Shown piece after piece: positions 61,894 through 64,000 of a DNA stretch of 64,000 nucleotides. Every line of letters begins with the position of its first letter. Within the stretch, counting starts at the first letter, position 1. The position numbers and the translations under genes are program-made. The DNA is from CAVXHQ01 sp963761735. Lineage in GTDB: Bacteria > Pseudomonadota > Alphaproteobacteria > Rhodobacterales > Rhodobacteraceae. The notes beneath the pieces are model-generated. The model was given only the letters and a program-made list of their open reading frames with translations. It ran no database searches and was not told where the DNA came from. Location: the NCBI GenBank assembly GCA_963761735.1, contig CAVXHQ010000001.1, positions 496,001 through 560,000 of the forward strand, written 5' to 3'.

Positions 61894-62595
61894 ATGGCCG
61901 ACGACGACGACATCATCCTTGCCGACCTCAACGACGACGACCTCGTGGCGCAGATGTTCGACGATCTGTACGACGGCCTGAAGGAAGAAATCGAGGAGGG
62001 GGTCAACATCCTGCTGGCGCGCGGCTGGACGCCCTATGACGTCCTGACCAAGGCGCTGGTGGGCGGCATGACCATCGTCGGCCACGATTTCCGCGACGGC
62101 ATCCTGTTCGTCCCCGAGGTGCTGCTGGCCGCCAACGCGATGAAAGGCGGCATGTTCATTCTCAAGCCGCTTTTGGCCGAAACCGGCGCGCCGCGCGTGG
62201 GCAAGATGGTGGTGGGCACCGTCAAGGGCGACATCCACGACATCGGCAAGAACCTTGTGGGCATGATGATGGAGGGCGCGGGCTTCGAGGTCGTGGACCT
62301 CGGGATCAACAACGCGGTCGACAGCTATCTCGACGCGCTGGCCGCCGAGGACGCGGACATTCTGGGCATGTCGGCCCTGCTGACCACGACGATGCCCTAC
62401 ATGAAGGTCGTGATCGACACCCTCAAGGAAAAGGGCCTGCGCGACGATTACATCATCCTCGTGGGCGGGGCGCCTCTGAACGAAGAGTTCGGCAAGGCGA
62501 TCGGCGCCGACGCCTATTGCCGCGATGCCGCCGTGGCGGTCGAAACCGCCAAATCGTTCATGGCGCGCAAGCACAATCAGACAGCAAACGCCTGA
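61894..62595 (+). CDS. Corrinoid (B12-binding) methyl-carrier protein
   Basis: A 233-residue MtaC/MtbC-type protein: N-terminal helical cap (LVAQMFDDLYDGLKEEIEEGVNILLARGW named in part), then the cobalamin domain with DxHxxG at KGDIHDIGKN (His115 as lower ligand), GMSALLTTTMPYM and ILVGGAPLNEEF. It carries a methyl group on cobalamin between two methyltransferases. The partner is likely the BmtB-like enzyme; the primary methyltransferase would be elsewhere. Confidence 0.93.
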   Translation: MADDDDIILADLNDDDLVAQMFDDLYDGLKEEIEEGVNILLARGWTPYDVLTKALVGGMTIVGHDFRDGILFVPEVLLAANAMKGGMFILKPLLAETGAPRVGKMVVGTVKGDIHDIGKNLVGMMMEGAGFEVVDLGINNAVDSYLDALAAEDADILGMSALLTTTMPYMKVVIDTLKEKGLRDDYIILVGGAPLNEEFGKAIGADAYCRDAAVAVETAKSFMARKHNQTANA

Positions 62596-62682
62596 CGGAG
62601 GAGGCGCTCCGGCTTGCGCCCGGGCGGCGCGGCCCCCATCTCCCCTGACATGGGCTCTGGTCGAGCCGCAGGAGACGCCCCG

Positions 62683-62826
62683 ATGCCACTGTCCAGACTG
62701 ATCGCGATCCTCGTTCTGGTCATCGTCGCAGCCGGGCTGACGGTGGTCGTCGCCGAACTCGTCGGTGGACTGGCGTTTCTGGGTCTCGGCGCATTGCTCG
62801 TCGTCTACCTGCTCCGGCGCGGGTGA
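62683..62826 (+). CDS. Tiny two-helix membrane protein
   Basis: A 47-residue protein, almost all hydrophobic (LIAILVLVIVAAGLTVVVAEL and LAFLGLGALLVVYLL). AGGAG precedes ATG 62683 with 8-nt spacing and its stop overlaps the start of the DUF1638 gene (GTGA), which supports real translation in the operon. No function known. Confidence 0.6.
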   Translation: MPLSRLIAILVLVIVAAGLTVVVAELVGGLAFLGLGALLVVYLLRRG

Positions 62827-63479
62827 CGGTGCTTGTGGCCGGGCCCTCCGACACGGATCTGACGGAGGCGGGGCTGGCACCCCGGGGGACCGGCCGGGTT
62901 CTCCTGATCGCCTGCGGCGCGCTGGCGCATGAAATTCTGGCGATCATCCGGCTGAACGGCTGGAAGCATCTCGATCTGCAATGCCTGCCCGCCATCCTGC
63001 ACAATCACCCCGAACGGATCACCGGGGCTGTCGAACGCGCCGTCGCCGAAAACCGGGACGCCTACGAGACCGTTTTCGTGGTCTACGCCGATTGTGGCAC
63101 GGGCGGTTTGCTTGCGGCGGCCTGCGACAGGATGGGTGTCGACATGGTCGAAGGGCCACATTGCTACAGCTTTTTCGAAGGCAATGCAGCCTTTGCCGCG
63201 CACGCGGAAATGACCTGCTTCTATCTCACCGATTTTCTTGTGCGACAGTTCGATGCCTTCGTCTGGCGGCCCCTCGGCCTCGACCGGCACCCCGAATTGC
63301 GGGACATGTATTTCGGCAATTACACGACGCTCGTATATCAGGCGCAGACCGAGGATGCCGACCTCACCGACCGTGCCGCAGTCTGTGCCGCGCGGCTTGG
63401 CCTCGCGTTCGAGCGGCGGTTTACCGGGTACGGCGACCTGGAAATTGCTCTTGCCGCACCGGCGACGCGAAGTTTTTGA
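62823..63479 (+). CDS. DUF1638 domain protein associated with corrinoid methyl transfer
   Basis: A 218-residue protein: VLLIACGALAHEILAIIRLNG, LQCLPAILHNHPERI, VVYADCGTGGLLAAACDRMG and GPHCYSFFEGNAAF are the conserved blocks with several Cys/His that could bind a metal. In archaea and bacteria these genes sit beside methylamine-type methyltransferases and corrinoid proteins, as here. Role in reactivation or cofactor handling is suspected, not shown. GTG 62823 overlaps the small membrane gene. Confidence 0.85.
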   Translation: MTVLVAGPSDTDLTEAGLAPRGTGRVLLIACGALAHEILAIIRLNGWKHLDLQCLPAILHNHPERITGAVERAVAENRDAYETVFVVYADCGTGGLLAAACDRMGVDMVEGPHCYSFFEGNAAFAAHAEMTCFYLTDFLVRQFDAFVWRPLGLDRHPELRDMYFGNYTTLVYQAQTEDADLTDRAAVCAARLGLAFERRFTGYGDLEIALAAPATRSF

Positions 63480-63511
63480 AAAACTTCGGCGCTAACTTTT
63501 ACTTGAAAGTT
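63468..63511. terminator. Two consecutive hairpins between the convergent DUF1638 and sufE genes
   Basis: CGAAGTTTTT (63468-63477) and AAAAACTTCG (63479-63488) form a perfect palindrome with the DUF1638 stop codon at its centre. A second stem, AACTTT (63494-63499) and AAAGTT (63506-63511), follows at once. Runs of T and A on both strands allow termination in both directions. Confidence 0.7.
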
Positions 63512-63513
63512 CG

Positions 63514-63912
63514 CTATCCGGCGGCGTTGATCCGCTCGATCATCGCGCGCACGCCGTTGGACCGCTGGGCAGACAGATGATCGTTGAGGCCCAGACGCCC
63601 CAGTTCCGCGCGCGCATCGACCGTGGACACCTGCGCCATCGGGATGCCGTTGTACAGCAGGGCCAGCACCGCGATCAGCCCCTTGACGATCATCGCGTCG
63701 CTGTCGCCGCGAAATCGGAATGTACCGCCCTGAGGTTCGATCAACAACCAGACCTGGCTGGCGCAACCGTCAACCTTGGTCCCCGGCACCCGGAACGCCT
63801 CTTCAAGCGGCGGCATCGCCCGGCCAAGGTCGATGAGGTGACGATAGCGGTCTTCCCAATCGTCGAGAAAGTCGAAGGTCTCGACCAGCTCTTCGAAGGC
63901 TTCGGTGGCCAT
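63514..63912 (-). CDS. sufE: Cysteine desulfuration protein SufE
   Basis: A 132-residue SufE with the sulfur-accepting Cys50 in VPGTKVDGCASQVWL and the family fold (EELVETFDFLDDWEDRYRHLIDLG; YNGIPMAQV). It takes sulfur from SufS for Fe-S cluster building. GGAG lies 7 nt before the ATG at 63912. Alone here; the SUF core operon is outside the window. Confidence 0.95.
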   Translation of the reverse strand: MATEAFEELVETFDFLDDWEDRYRHLIDLGRAMPPLEEAFRVPGTKVDGCASQVWLLIEPQGGTFRFRGDSDAMIVKGLIAVLALLYNGIPMAQVSTVDARAELGRLGLNDHLSAQRSNGVRAMIERINAAG

Positions 63913-64000
63913 GGCATTTCTCCTGCTCAGTCCTGCGTGACCTAGGGTGCGATCCGGCCCGCGTCCAGAGGGCGGCAGGTCGCGGGCGGCGGTCGCGGCA

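Overview
The window looks like a chromosomal segment of a marine-type Rhodobacteraceae (Roseobacter-group alphaproteobacterium). This rests on high GC, family-typical genes (ATPase zeta inhibitor, HU-like protein, Irr/Mur-type Fur, DctB/DctD, DUF1638 with a corrinoid protein), dense ABC/TRAP-style nutrient acquisition, and GC-rich intergenic palindromes followed by an ATATTT...GCAGGATGA-like tail. Species cannot be fixed from the sequence alone.

Layout. 1-3650: end of a carbohydrate ABC transporter locus (binding protein, MalK/UgpC-type ATPase with a frameshift, DeoR regulator) and a divergent HAD-IIA phosphatase. 3790-16550: a large inositol catabolic cluster. One arm (minus) is IolG-like dehydrogenase, aldehyde dehydrogenase, HpcH/HpaI aldolase, 2-hydroxyacid dehydrogenase, then a ribose-type ABC importer. 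The other arm (plus) is IolD, IolE and an SDR. An RpiR regulator closes the cluster. A TGCAATTTTT motif recurs in the two internal promoter regions. IolB and IolC are not in the window, so the lower pathway may differ from the classical one.

16800-22200: tRNA-Val(CAC), an HU-like protein, Lon with a candidate heat-shock promoter, a periplasmic protein of unknown function, and an IS110-family element with a roughly 200-nt leader that has bridge-RNA-like complementarity to its own end and flank. 22220-28900: tgt, an arsenic aquaporin/ArsC pair (arsC start is compromised), SufT-like and SufA-like Fe-S proteins around a decayed mscS, TfoX-like protein, tpiA and alkA. 28890-33160: cobalamin genes cobK, cbiD, cobA and cobB. 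33230-44190: frameshifted MFS gene, squalene/phytoene-synthase-like gene, cimA, frameshifted cysS, YjbR-like protein, aminotransferase, frameshifted TPM-domain gene, anmK, tyrS. 44290-52515: small membrane protein, GNAT-like protein, Fur-family regulator, DMT transporter, enolase, PRC-barrel protein, cupin, TusA and RNase E with a long structured leader. 53000-64000: DctB/DctD two-component pair separated by a 15-bp tandem array, purQ/purS/purC, ATPase zeta inhibitor, and a corrinoid methyl-transfer group (BmtB-like, corrinoid protein, DUF1638 protein) with an inverted radical SAM gene, ending in sufE.

Several genes carry single-base frameshifts (ABC ATPase, MFS, cysS, TPM protein). Because cysS is normally essential, at least part of this is probably residual indel error in the assembly, not decay. 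The mscS remnant, with internal deletions, looks like true decay.
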